Origin: Galdieria partita
Taxonomy: Eukaryota; Rhodophyta; Bangiophyceae; Galdieriales; Galdieriaceae
Direction: 5' to 3'
DNA length: 64,000 nt
NCBI GenBank assembly: GCA_025991245.1
Contig: BQMJ01000021.1
Span: 1 to 64,000, forward strand
Part shown: positions 12,346 through 23,671 of the stretch, in pieces
Numbering within the stretch: position 1 is the first letter of the stretch
Layout of the letters: the number at the start of each line of letters is the position of its first letter
Translations under genes and position numbers: made by a program
The notes under the pieces: model-generated
Database searches by the model: none
What the model saw: only the letters and a program-made list of their open reading frames with translations
Told to the model about the DNA's origin: nothing

Positions 12346-14134
12346 ACTTTCAGGTTCAAGCCAAGTCGTTGACAGGAAACGACCAAACCAAACCGGGCCT
12401 TGGTTGGTATTTCAAAAAGTGCGAAATCATAAAACCTCAAAGTTTGGTCGTACTAAAAGTTCTCCTCTAAATTCAACTAGTTATATTTTCATAAAAAGGA
12501 ACAATTTTATCCACTTCAAAACAGATGGTAACAAAGCAACTGCAGCCACAGTTGAGCAAAACAATCACAAAGAGAGATTGGGCAAAGTGACGTTGAAGAG
12601 CTCTTCGAGTACCGTCAAAAGTGCCATATATAGTTTCATATGTACCTAGTGAGCACTTTCCAAGGGAACCTTCCACTCAAAGGTTTACCTAGAATACTAT
12701 TGATTCTCTAACGTTGCATTATTTGAAGAGAACCGTTGTGTTAGAATGATCGTTGACATACCCCTCAGAGTAAAGCCCGCCATTGTATAGTGAGATAAAC
12801 TCACTTTTGTTATTTACCTTGAAGATTTACTTGCTTCAAGTTGATTTGGAGAACATTGAGCTCTAGTCGATAGGAATCATTTCAAGAAAGTATTGTCTGC
12901 CACTTTCAAACGAAGAAAAGCGTGTTTCCCATAACTTGGAACGATTTGGTGTGTAGTTGCCAAGTTGTCATAGAGAAATTTCGGCGAGCAGAGTGAACAC
13001 TTGTGCTGATCAATGTCTAGCTGAACTGTTTGCAACTTGGAGGACTGTGAATTTTGTGTTACCAGTAACAAGGACTTTTTAGACTTTTGCAGATTTGAGT
13101 TTATACACTCTGGTCGAGTATTTCAACTATCAACAAAACGTGATTCAAGTAAACATTGGAAGTTACACATGTATAATTTGTATTTAGCCTACAAGTATGT
13201 TGATAAAGAATCCAGTCGAGTTTCTCAGCTTGAATACATGGACCAAGTGTCGCATATTCTATTTTGTATAATTCAATTGCGAAAATAAAGAATCGATTGT
13301 TGACTCTTTCTACTTGTGTATAAAATATACATATGAAAACTCTCCATAATAGCATAGCTTCATGACTCATATAATAAGTATCATTGCAAGAACCTTGCCT
13401 TGTTTGTCCCTTCACAACAACAGTCAAAAACAAAGACCCTCGAGCCACTTCCTCCTATGCATCTAAAACACCGCAAAGTTTCAAACAGTCTATGTTTCAC
13501 AAAATTCAACAATAAAACACGGAAAATTCTGCAAACACTAGAGCACTCCAAAGTTGGAGAAAGATAACCAAATTGTCAAGGTAGCTTCCCAAGACAAAGA
13601 ATTGCCTACACTAGTAAACCCAACAGAGAAAAGCAAAAAGGGAAGAAAGAAGCAACTCAGTCATAAACTCTTCAACTATACCCAGAATACTTCAACACGT
13701 TATGAAGCTAGTACCTGGACTCACTCTCGATTCTAGTTCCCTCAGAGTTTCTCTGATAAAAACCACAGAAGAATCTACAATAGTTATATCAAAACCCCAC
13801 TCTTATGAAAACTTTCAAAGTTGGCTATTATCCACATATATTCTAAAACGCAACGCCAAAAACTCAAACTTAGAAATATATCTGTTGTACAATTTGGAAA
13901 CATATCAACTGGTCAAGCACTCAAACAGTCATAAAGCTTTGTCTAATTCCCAGTCGACTAGCTCATATATCGCAACTTTGGTGATTCTTCATGTCTGTCA
14001 ACAGAAGGTTGAAAGCTGCCATCATCACTTCGTCTATTCCAATCAAAGCAAACCGCTCATGTCTCCTCTTTAGTTGGATAAGAGACCTTAAATGGTCATA
14101 AACTCACAAATAAAGGAACTGGTTGTTTGAAGAA

Positions 14135-14445
14135 TATAAGAATCAAATCAGAATTTACTTCGAGTGGTACAAAAGACCTTGATGAGTGTGACACAAAAGA
14201 GGATTCATAGCAGCAATTCACAAGACTTTACTTTGTAGTATACTTGGACTTGAAAAACCAAGTTAAACTACAAGACTGTATAGGGAACAGGGGTTCAAAG
14301 TTGAAAACAAATGGCAGTTTTTTGTGCCGACTTTTCTTTTTATAGTACTCTACATAGTAAGAAACGCCTATAAAGTTACCAGAAAGTGAAGAGCGACAGT
14401 TTTCAACAAGGATCCGAGTTGAGATACGTTCAACGTGAACTTGGA
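14135..14445. repeat. Diverged repeat R2, copy b
   Basis: Second copy of the repeat at 12030-12345, about 2.1 kb away in the same orientation. Copies differ by many substitutions and indels. No terminal inverted repeats or target-site duplications could be recognised by eye. Confidence 0.55.
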
Positions 14446-14559
14446 CTAAAGACACATATTTTTCAATATTTATGGAACTCAAGCTTCAAGTCACTGAAAG
14501 TTTACGACCAATACTAGCAGGTCTTGGATGGCAAAGTTGGGTCTCGAAGAGTTTCACGT

Positions 14560-17500
14560 TGAAATCCACTGCTTAATGCTTTAGGCATTATTGTCGAAAT
14601 TTATCGTTTGCTTTGAGGCAGTATCATTCCATTGAAGCGGAATTATTTTACTTTCACTGAATCTTGAATCTTTACACATCGCAATGCTACTCTCCAACAC
14701 AATGAATTGAGTAAATACGTAGTTTCTTTTGTGCTGCTATTCTATGCTTGAGTTGTTTTTGTGATTCAAAACTTCATCTTTCTATGGTTACAATTCTACT
14801 ATATTTGTATCCATTTAGGCAATTCTGTCAGACGAATTTGAGTCGAAAACAATTCTCCTTTATAAGGATGTTTCAATTCTATTTTACATGGAAAAACGTT
14901 TTAAATTGTCGATTGCCAAAGTCATTCGAGTTGAACTATTTCTGTAAGCTCCAAGTATACAATAATTATTTCCAGCTGATGACACTAAAATGGCTATGAT
15001 GAAAATATTGATGGCTATTACACTGGTAGTCTTCTTGAGTTCCCCAAAAATGAGCTTTGAGTTTTGGTTGAAACATTTTAAGTCTCTTTCTATCTATTCT
15101 CAACAGGGTTAAACTTAGAATCACTTTGTTGGCTTCTCAATATGTACTCTTATAACTTTCTTGTTCAATTTTTATTTTTTAATAATGACTGAACTCAGAG
15201 ATTCATTTTTGTTCATACATTAGAAAGCAGTTGATTTATTGTTCCTGTTTTTCTACAACTATTGTCTTTCTTCCTTCTGTGTTTAGACATAAAGTCGGAC
15301 TATAGTTTGAATCCAATTGTTACTTGGTGGCTTCTCCTTGTATAGTATGATGATCTCTATTGTGCAATCTCTTGGCCCTTCTTTGTTGTTAATTTTTGCA
15401 ACTTTTCACTATTCGAGGAATAAAAATGAATCTATTCTCTTTCTGCTCCGTGCTCTTTTAAACACTGCCAAAGTCTCAAAGTTTCACCAAAAAAAGTTTA
15501 AAGACGAGAAAAGTTTCAATGACACGTGAAATAGAATGAAAAAATAACGGTTCATTGATTGTCTCTTGAGTTTACAAAGTTCTAAAAACCAACAATTTCC
15601 CTATAATTCTTGATCTTTTGAATAAAATTGGTCAATCAACCGAATAATTCAATTAAATTCTATGGATGATATTGTTGATTCGAGTTGGATTACTCTATTC
15701 GAATATTAAGGTGCCATAGTATACTTTTGAGAAATGCTTCTTGCACAATATTCTAGGATGTCTCCTTTGCAAATCTTTGAGAACTTGTCCATTTTATTCA
15801 AGTTTGGAGATTTCATAAGGAACAGTTTTCAATCATTTCCTTGAATTTTTGTCAAAAGGAAACGGAGTATGACTAGAAGAACTTTAGGGACTTTTGTTCA
15901 ATAAATCACACTACACACCTAGTTGTGGGAAGTTGGTCATTTTTCTTAGACATATGACTTGGTAAAGCTACTTAGTCTGTCGACAGATATATTACTCAAA
16001 ATGTATCCTTGTCAAACTCGAATATCTATTGTTTAGCTATTTCCCAAGGCATAATCTGTGGGACTTTATTTCAAAGTATTCTATAAATTCCACAGTTTGT
16101 GTTTGTCATAACGTTCTCGAAGTAGTCTCAGAGTCGACGATTTGATATCGCTTGTCCTTGCTACGATAAGTGGCTGTGAAAAAGACTATGAGCTTCTCAC
16201 TTAAATGATTTTATGAATTGATAAGCGTATTTAAAAGAAAAGGATTTGTGTTGATTGAATCAACTTTATATTGTTTATCGAGAGTTTGACAAAAGATGAA
16301 CCCGGTTGGCTTTGCAGGAATAGAATATTCCCTTATGAACCGAGAGTCAGCGATATTATAAGTTCTGGAAGCTTTTGATTCTTTCTATCCTTCTGACGCA
16401 AGAGATATATCTCAGACTCCTCATTCCCGATATAGAAACAACAAAAAGATTCTTGTTTGAACTTACATTTTTGAATATCTTTTACTTTCGGTTATTAACG
16501 GGGCTGTTTTCAAATTCCTTTGTCCTTGCGCACTCCGTTGTTCTAGAAAATTTTCAGGGTTCTTTTATTGAACAAAATGATGTTTTGCATTAGGAGGAAT
16601 CAGCAGTACATCATGATACAACAATCTTGAGACATGTTTCTGTTTCATTTGCTGATGATTATCGAGAACATTTCTAACAGTGCTGCATTTTTATTTCAAA
16701 AATGGCAATTATAGTGGTCATGAGCATATGTTGTGTTCTATAATGGACGAAAGCTTTTTCATTTGAGATTTTCGTTTAGATTGTATACTTGAAAAATGAG
16801 TTGTCTCAAGAAGATATTGAGAAGGAAGCCGTTCAATTTTTAAAAGGAGTCAGAAGTTTAATAAGCGATGGCTCGATTTATCTTTCCAGTTTTGTTTCCG
16901 ATTGTTTATTGTTCGTTCCAATTATGAGCGATCAGTACCATTTCTTATGGCGGTAAAAATATCTATTTGACAAGTGACAATACTCATGGTTCAAGTGGAA
17001 TTAGTCGATCTAATCTGCAACTGGTTATTATCTGACAAAGGAATCGTGAGATTTTTGTGGGGAGAGATTTTATTGATTCCTTGATAAAGGTGAGAGAAAA
17101 AAGACGAGAATATGTCAAGTATGAGTTTGCTCGATGCTGTTGAAATGTCTTGGGAAATTCACAGAATGTAGAAGAAGGTTTTGAAGCTAAGAATCTAGTG
17201 TGTCTTTAAGAACATTCGAGAGGAAAAATTCCTTTTTTAGAGAACTTTGTGGTCTTTCTGATGAATAATTTTCTGTTTGCTTCAGAAAGCTCTCAAGACT
17301 TGTTAGAACTTCTCTTTCCATACTGAATGAAGATTCGCTACTTGACACTGGTATGAATAATGACACTAGTGTAATATCAAAATTGCTCTTTGGGATGAAA
17401 GAAGATTTTTCCGTGTAGTTGGAAATTGAAGTAGTTTATGTCATTTTGTGGTTTATGTTGTTTTGGCGAGATTAAATAAAGTTTGGAAATGTTTAATACC

Positions 17501-18809
17501 TGATGCTGGTTTTTTGGGTAGGAAAGTTGACAATTTTGAAAATGCAGTGTTGTGATTTTGACCCATCCATGGATTCTTTCTATATCTCAAAAGTTCAATG
17601 AGCGAAGACGAACGGCTGTTTACAGTCCCATTATCGTGTGTTATGAATAAGATAGAGACATAGTCATCAAAAATTATATCATTTTATTTAAAATGAAAAT
17701 CAACTCTCGTACACTACTACCGCGAATATTCTTAGATGGTCGAAAGAGTAATTTTGAGCTGTCTGAATTTAGTAAATAGATGGATTGTACCCAGTTGAAG
17801 GTCTTACTCTGATAAACGACATTCTTTTGGAAAACTTCAAAAGCACCTTTGATCCTTATGTTTACTTGAGAAGCTTGAGTCCTTGAAGTGGACATTCAAC
17901 ATTGAACAATTGGAACATACCACTTTATTTCCCGATATTTTCCTATGACAATAAAATCTGCCGAATTTCCTAAGGCTATTGCAGCCTTCAACTGTACTGA
18001 ATTGTTATCGATTGATTGTAAGAAAGTAAATGAGTTGTTCTGCTTCAGTTAGAACAGAAAAATGTTTTCTTCTCCAGTACTGAGAGAAACTGATCATCGG
18101 AAAAGGAAGGAAGCTTTGTTATTCTCTATATTTTAGAATGAGTCATATCGATCTGTTTAGTATGGGCAGCTTATCGATCACCATAACAAATACCGAATGA
18201 TGGAGCCTCACTGTTATTGAATTGTTGCTTCAAGCATAGTTATCATATGCACTGAGTAGAGTTTGAGAAAGTAGCATTCTCTCAAAGTTTCATATGGAAT
18301 CCGTTGAGCTAGTATGAATGTTGCAAAAACAAGTTGATTCAAATAGATAGTTGTTTACAATTGGTTCGTATTGGATAGGGCTTTGTAAGATATTACAGAT
18401 ATATTTCTTTCTACAAACAACCATGAAATCAATCTTTTCTTTCACTAAATATATATCTTTATAAAGACATTCAATTGGCAACCAATAATACTATTCAGAG
18501 CATTATCCTCATAATGAAAATTTGTTCTTTCAAATTTGTAACTTTCGTCGTAAAGCAAGTAGTTCAGATACTTAAGTGTAGAAGTTTCTCAAGAGTTTGT
18601 ACCTCTTGGGACCTTTGACGATAGTTAAATAAACCTACCGAAATTAGAGAATCATTCAAGTATTTGTGTCAAAGAACTTGGAAATCTTCCCAATACACAG
18701 GCGCCTTACATATCATTCGTCTATACTGAAAATTCATCGAAAATATTGAAAAATCTCAAATTCAAAATATGATATTTCGTTTAATCTTTATTCAACATCA
18801 GTGTCGCAT
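14560..18809. other. Gene-free region between repeats and first gene
   Basis: About 4.2 kb of AT-rich sequence with only short frames (up to about 73 codons), none with family resemblance or plausible splicing into a longer product. It includes the second copy of repeat R1 near 15010-15300. The first convincing stop codon of a gene lies at 18810 on the - strand, so the gene-dense arm begins there. Confidence 0.65.
15010..15300. repeat. Diverged repeat R1, copy b
   Basis: Counterpart of 6480-6790 in the same orientation, more than 8 kb away. It shares the core around TTGTTCAATT followed by a run of T and AATAATGA (or AGAATGA) and the phrases after it. It links the inner and outer subtelomere as one mosaic of duplicated sequence. 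Confidence 0.55.
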
Positions 18810-20467
18810 TTATTCCATTTGAGACGGAGCTGATGGTGATTCTAAGTCATTCTCTCTGTATCGATCCTGAGATAAGCTTTTGTCACCAGTAGAAGCAGGA
18901 TTATTCTCTTTTTGTTCCAGATCCGAATCAGAAAACGTTTGTGAGTCCAATCTCTGGGGAGAGTTTGATTCTTTCACGGAATTTCTTTTCAAAAGTTCCA
19001 AACGCTTCGCAATAGAATCTCGATCTATTCCACTTTCTGGTAATGCAAATGGGACAATTTTTACAAGCGATCTTCCAGCCAGAAATACGAGTTCACCAAC
19101 TTCGGGCTCTCTTTCATAGTAGACACTGGTATTCTGACGATAGTATTCTTCAAAGAGACTAGTACTATTTTGAAATGTACTATTGGCCAATTGTTTCAAA
19201 GTATCAAAACGGAACTTGGAGTTGATTTTCTTTAAACGTTCCTTGGAAAGAGTTTCCAAAGACGCACGTAAACAGGCTACTTTCAAACCATGTTTGCCAT
19301 CGGAATGTGCCTGTTTGCCCATATAATAATAACAAGTTGCTTTGAGAACTATCGAACTATATTTTGCCAACTTGGTTAAATATTCTGAAGGCTTGGCACA
19401 ACCTCGTATGCTTCCAGCTTGCTTCTCTGCAGCTTCATAATACTCAAGTACCCCAAGAGCTACTTTCAGTAAGGTCCCATCAGACATACCTTTTAACTCG
19501 CCTCTTCGAAGTATCAGTTGTTGAGACTGGCCCAACGCAAGACTAAGGTAAGACAATCCATTGAGACTCTGCCCGAATAGTTTCAAAGAAAGATTACAAC
19601 GATACCTGTAAAACAAGTCTGCGGAAATGGGATGGACGTCAGGTGGTGAACCACGACCCACGTCCAATATACAGTCTGGTAATACGCTATTTCGAAGAAA
19701 TTGAAATATTCCTGCTGCTTCACTTAGGTGGTGAGAAGCCTTGAAAAAAGGTCACTCAAGTTGGTTGCAAGGGATCGTGCTAGTAAGTAGCTTACTTCAT
19801 TGACTTCGACTTCACTAGCAGAGCCAAATTTTTCGTTTGCCATTCGAAGCTTCATAATTCCTTAATAACAAGTCAGATAAGTTCATAGGACAGTTAAAGG
19901 TTGAATACCCAAGGTCATGAGGACCATAGCAATCTCAAAAGAGTGGTACTTTTCCTCGAAGAATCTTTCTTCTAAAGCAAAATTGCTCTTCCACTCATAA
20001 CTCATGCGCTCCAAGTCTCTCTTTTCTCTAGCATCCACCATAATACTCAAATCTGGGAGGTACCGAAGGTATCCTTGAATAGCAAGCACAATAAACTCAG
20101 GCTCCCTATTATTATTAAGGGCTTGTTCCAATCTATTACGAGCCAATTGTGCTTCTTTTAGAATGGTTTTCTCTTCAGAGGTTGCCAAAGGAAACCAAGA
20201 AGAAAAATTAACAGGTTTCGTGCGTGGAGTTCGGAAAAGAGAGTTGTTGCCTAAGCTAAATATTCCAAAGTTTTTACGAAGGTTGCTAGCGTTATTTTCT
20301 TCCTCTTTCGACTCTCGTGACTTGAAAAGTGACATGAACAAAGGTTTGGAATCCTCGTCATTTTCAAAATGATGTTTAAATTTGCCAAACATCAAAAGAT
20401 GATTTGGATGGATTGATTTTTCTATTTTCATATTTGTTCTTTTCAATGGACATCTACTAGTCGCCAC
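18810..20467 (-). CDS. BRO1-domain protein, BROX-like
   Basis: Predicted 517 residues from three exons: 20467-19909, 19860-19796 and 19739-18810, with introns of 48 and 56 bp. BRO1 domains form the boomerang-shaped module of ALIX, Bro1 and BROX that binds ESCRT-III on endosomes. Visible here are the FEIAMVLMTLG helix near residue 180, the phrase EASHHLSEAAGIFQFLR near 208, the KATCYYYMGKQAHSDGK stretch that matches the LKA-YY-G repeat of the family, and VYYEREPEVGEL, which corresponds to the (I/V)YHExVP loop. There is no V domain or proline-rich tail, so the length resembles BROX. The C-terminus is a Ser/Asp-rich tail ending in SQME, without the CaaX box of animal BROX. The family call is firm; the specific partner is inference. 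Confidence 0.82.
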
Positions 20468-20822
20468 ATCCTTTCAATCCAACTTCCCAAGAAATCCAGA
20501 AATCGATCAACTTGATTCTTTCTTACTGAGAGAAATTTTTTGCTGCATGTAAGATATTCAAGCCAAACTAATACTCTCATAGCTGTTTACGTTGGTTGCA
20601 TATTTTCAACGGAAATGTCTCTCTTATAATCTACATGAAGAGTTTTGACAGTTGTGTCTTTTTATTTGAACTGTAGACGCATTTTTAACATGGAAAGTGT
20701 TTACATACAATAACTTGTTGAATTTCTCCACAACCGGTTGCTTTCATTCGGTTAGTATCAAGAAAACATGAAAGGAAACAAATTGTAACTGGACCATTTG
20801 CAGAAATAGTGTGTTCGTTGTT
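20468..20822. other. Intergenic region between divergent genes
   Basis: A 355-bp spacer between the divergent BRO1-protein and GGCT-like genes, presumably containing both promoters. It is AT-rich. No TATA box, repeat or RNA gene could be assigned with confidence. Confidence 0.5.
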
Positions 20823-21550
20823 ATGCCGCAAGTAGAGTTGCCACCAGAAGGTTTTGTCTATTATTTTGCCTTTGGAGCAAATATAAACCCCAAGGTTCAC
20901 GGAAAGGAAGCGAGTGATAGATATCAAGGAAGACGAACCCATTTTGTCCAAGCACAACCTGCGAGACTTCCAGGGTATCGGTAAGGAGGTCTTTTGACAA
21001 ATTGTGTTGCTGAATGGAACGGGACAGATTGGTTTTTAACCTGCGTGGTTTTGCATTTGGAGAACCTTGTTTTGGGAATGTGGAGAAAATCGACGACGAA
21101 GAAGTCCACGGTGTTTGCTATTGTATTTCGCAAGATGCACTTGCACGCTTGCATGAATCCGAGTTTCCCTACAAGGTCATTGATGTTCAGGTAGATACAT
21201 ATGATGGCAAAAGATTGCAAGCGAAGACTTTACAAGCTAGTTCAGTCAGAGACATCGAAGAGTGTCCAAAATGTTCGGTGCCCTCAAGACGTTATTGGAG
21301 CCTCATAGTTGAAGGTTGCAGATACTGGAAGCTGAAACCGGAGTATATTGAAAAATTAGAAAGAATACGGTATTTCGCCCCTACTAGGTTATATAACACT
21401 TTATCCAGAGTGTTTCTTTGGTTCATTCAAGTTGGCTTGGCAAAGTTAAAAGTTCCTATGGTCTATCGCAAATATATTTATTTTTTCATTTGTAGAGTGT
21501 CTTGGTGGCTTGTGGATTTGAAACATTTAGTATCTCATAATCATTCGTAG
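20823..21550 (+). CDS. Gamma-glutamylcyclotransferase-like protein
   Basis: Two exons (20823-20980, 21028-21550) split by a 47-bp intron give 226 residues. The N-terminus has YYFAFGANINP, matching the substrate-loop YGSN motif of the GGCT/AIG2 fold. It continues into GYRLVFNLRGF, then EPCFGNVEKIDDEEVHGVCY, the classic P-x-(F/A)-x-N-I-x-P ... VHGxxY signature. PSRRYWSLIVEGCRYWKL matches the family C-terminal helix. Enzymes of this fold release 5-oxoproline from gamma-glutamyl peptides or glutathione, but several subfamilies differ in substrate, so the reaction is inferred. A hydrophobic, aromatic-rich tail of about 55 residues after the domain is unusual and could be membrane-associated. Confidence 0.8.
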
Positions 21551-21612
21551 AGTAGAATGATATTTTCATTTTTGAAGAAACGCTAAACCGCAATGTCAAA
21601 GTATATCATTAT

Positions 21613-23274
21613 TTATACTTGCTCTGTAGAAACTTGTTCTTTCGAAACTTTTCCATCATCTTCGGTGGTTTTTTCTCCGACTCTTGTGCGTATCGACAAA
21701 ATGTCATGGCGAAGGGAATCTCTATCCCGACATAGTTCATGAATAGTATAATACAGTTGTGCTATAGCTCGCTCTATCATACAAATTCTTTTCTCTAATT
21801 CTGTTGCTGGTATGCCTGATGAAGGTATCCATGGCACTGTTCCCGATGAAAGAGACGATGCACACTGTGGATTACAATATTGTGGAAATAATGATTTGGT
21901 ACTTGTCCCTTCTACTCCATTCTTCAAAAGCTTATGACTGGTATCATTCAAGACGAAAGGTTGATATGACTGCCAAGGTGTTGTGGCTGAACTATTTAAT
22001 CTGTTCGATGACACAGCACTTCCACCAATAACAGGACCATACGGAGGACCTTGATCACAAGTGACACTGTCCACTGTAGTCTCCAACGATGCTTTACTTC
22101 GTGCTTCTTCCAAACTATCTGTGTTGCCTAATGGCTCTGTTTTGGGTCTTTTCTGCAAAGGACTGTTATTCGACTCATCGTCCCTATCATTCCAACGCCC
22201 TTTTCCTGGCCTACTTGGCCTTCTTTCTATAGTAGCTACCAGATCTTCACGTCCTCGAATAAATCTAGCATGACCAAATTCCCAGGCATCTGGATGCATC
22301 TTGTGAAAACCATATTGATTGAGTTGTCGAACAAAACTGGAAAGATTGTTGTGCTTGAAATAGTTGGGCAAAACATCACGTGAAAACGCAGTTGGATTCC
22401 AAATCACGAAAGAACGACCACTAGCTGTCCATGAACATAAATCTTCCGTTTCTGGATCACTGACTAATCGATATAGTTTTCTTAAAAACGGAGTTGCAAT
22501 TCTTTCATCGGACACTTGTTTTGCCATAGTATGAGAGGAACGTCGAAATGAACTATTTTCATTTGTTTCTTGAGTTTGCTGCAAAGTATCTTCCTGTAAC
22601 TTGGTATAGGACTCCGAAGATTCTTTTCCTAGAGAGGAGCTATCAGCAGCATTTGAACCAATGGAATGCGTTGATAAGCGTTCACGTTGATGAACTGCAT
22701 CCAAGATCGCTGTTAAACCATTTCTATTATAGTTGGAAGGCATACAATTGGTTGCTAGCACTTGCGGGTTTCTTGGTTCATTTTTAGTAGATTTTACTGC
22801 ATTATTCTCTGTTCCATTCAAAGGAGTAGTAATCGATACTACTTGAAAGCTTCCCATACCATTATATGAAGCACAAGTCGGTGGCCAAGGATAAGAGACA
22901 GGATAAGTAAGGGGAGGAGTTCGCTCACGAGACAAAATATAAGGATTTGCATTTGCATAATAACAATAATAGCCATCGTGGGTTATTTGTTGCTCTTCTG
23001 CCTTGGCAGATTTCTCAAAAAGGCCGTCCTTCCTGCTAAGTTGAATTTCCTCAACCTTCTGTGTGTTTTTATTATCATCTCCAGTTTCGTGACTTGTATT
23101 TTGCACTTCTTCATAAAAGTTGGGGTAATCAGGTTTGGCTTGCGACATTACTTGTCCTGGAAAATGGGTAACCTCTGATGTATTTTGTAGTAAATCATCG
23201 TTCTCCACCTCGTTACCACTAATTGTTGGTGACATGGAAAACTTTGACAACTTTGTCACTTGCTTTGGAAACAA
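21613..23274 (-). CDS. Heat shock transcription factor (HSF)
   Basis: Single-exon 553-residue protein. The HSF-type winged-helix DNA-binding domain spans about residues 256-350: ATPFLRKLYRLVSDPE, the wing-helix phrase WNPTAFSRDVLPNYFKHNN, and the recognition helix SSFVRQLNQYGFHK. It normally binds nGAAn repeats in promoters of chaperone genes. The long N-terminal extension before the domain (about 255 residues, Ser/Thr/Asn-rich) is atypical, since many HSFs start near the domain. After it come a basic PGKGRWNDRDD linker and KRPKTE, a likely nuclear signal. A short predicted coiled segment (about 490-535, beginning LEKRICMIERAIAQL) may serve as the trimerisation region. The CDS ends about 60 bp from its convergent GGCT-like neighbour. 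Confidence 0.93.
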   Translation of the reverse strand: MFPKQVTKLSKFSMSPTISGNEVENDDLLQNTSEVTHFPGQVMSQAKPDYPNFYEEVQNTSHETGDDNKNTQKVEEIQLSRKDGLFEKSAKAEEQQITHDGYYCYYANANPYILSRERTPPLTYPVSYPWPPTCASYNGMGSFQVVSITTPLNGTENNAVKSTKNEPRNPQVLATNCMPSNYNRNGLTAILDAVHQRERLSTHSIGSNAADSSSLGKESSESYTKLQEDTLQQTQETNENSSFRRSSHTMAKQVSDERIATPFLRKLYRLVSDPETEDLCSWTASGRSFVIWNPTAFSRDVLPNYFKHNNLSSFVRQLNQYGFHKMHPDAWEFGHARFIRGREDLVATIERRPSRPGKGRWNDRDDESNNSPLQKRPKTEPLGNTDSLEEARSKASLETTVDSVTCDQGPPYGPVIGGSAVSSNRLNSSATTPWQSYQPFVLNDTSHKLLKNGVEGTSTKSLFPQYCNPQCASSLSSGTVPWIPSSGIPATELEKRICMIERAIAQLYYTIHELCRDRDSLRHDILSIRTRVGEKTTEDDGKVSKEQVSTEQV

Positions 23275-23311
23275 GAATTGAAAAGCTGGGCCACTAGAGT
23301 GAAAGCTTGAA

Positions 23312-23669
23312 ATGCTCCTTGTTTGCTACTTTAGAACCCCTTGTCTTCCTATTTTCGAAAAATGTCTACGATGGTCAAGGGAACTGTAGAGATTGTGAGA
23401 CTAACTGTGTACGGTGGAACAAAAGAATAAAGAAACTCTATAGAAAACCAAAGCAACCAAGCCACTCACTCAATAGAAGCACTGTCCAAGTGAAAAACTT
23501 CCTTCGTTTCCAAACTACCACTCAATCAACAAGTGCGTCGTCTTCTAGAATCCGATTTCATTGGGCAAAGAGATATTTTGGAGGATTTTTCAGCAGACGA
23601 GGGATATTTTGGGTTGCCGTTGGAAGCAAATTGTCTGATAAGATACTCAGATTCCTTTATAATTTCTAG
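23312..23669 (+). CDS. Possible small gene, unresolved
   Basis: An ATG at 23312 starts 37 bp from the divergent HSF start. One workable model removes a 58-bp intron (23387-23444, GTAGAG...CTATAG) and continues to a stop at 23669, giving roughly 100 basic residues. A different frame stays open from about 23494 to 23733, but its last 60 bases overlap the antisense transmembrane exon of the Qa-SNARE gene, which counts against it. No family is recognised. The interval could also be 5' and 3' untranslated sequence of its neighbours. Confidence 0.25.
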
Positions 23670-23671
23670 CT

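Larger units (their letters stand above)
11250..14560. other. Gene-free subtelomere, more balanced composition
   Basis: Base composition changes near 11.25 kb: the strong T richness of the + strand disappears and C/A content rises. Several longer chance frames occur (the longest about 190 codons at 12071-12649, without an ATG start), but none resembles a known protein. The stretch contains a diverged internal repeat pair at 12030-12345 and 14135-14445. Its difference from the flanks suggests a separate origin, not a gene. Confidence 0.6.

Noticed and set aside
12071-12649. A 192-codon open frame on the + strand within the subtelomere
   Set aside because: It has no ATG at its start, no resemblance to a known family, low-complexity Ser/Thr/Lys content, and part of it lies in the diverged repeat R2, whose second copy has no matching open frame.
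13702-14073. A 123-codon + strand frame starting with ATG
   Set aside because: Serine-rich composition without domains, no conserved splice partners, and location in decayed repeat sequence make it most likely a chance frame.
490-18800. Recognisable transposon or retroelement fossils in the subtelomere
   Set aside because: No transposase, reverse transcriptase, integrase or long terminal repeats could be recognised. The repeats seen look like segmental duplications of subtelomeric sequence.
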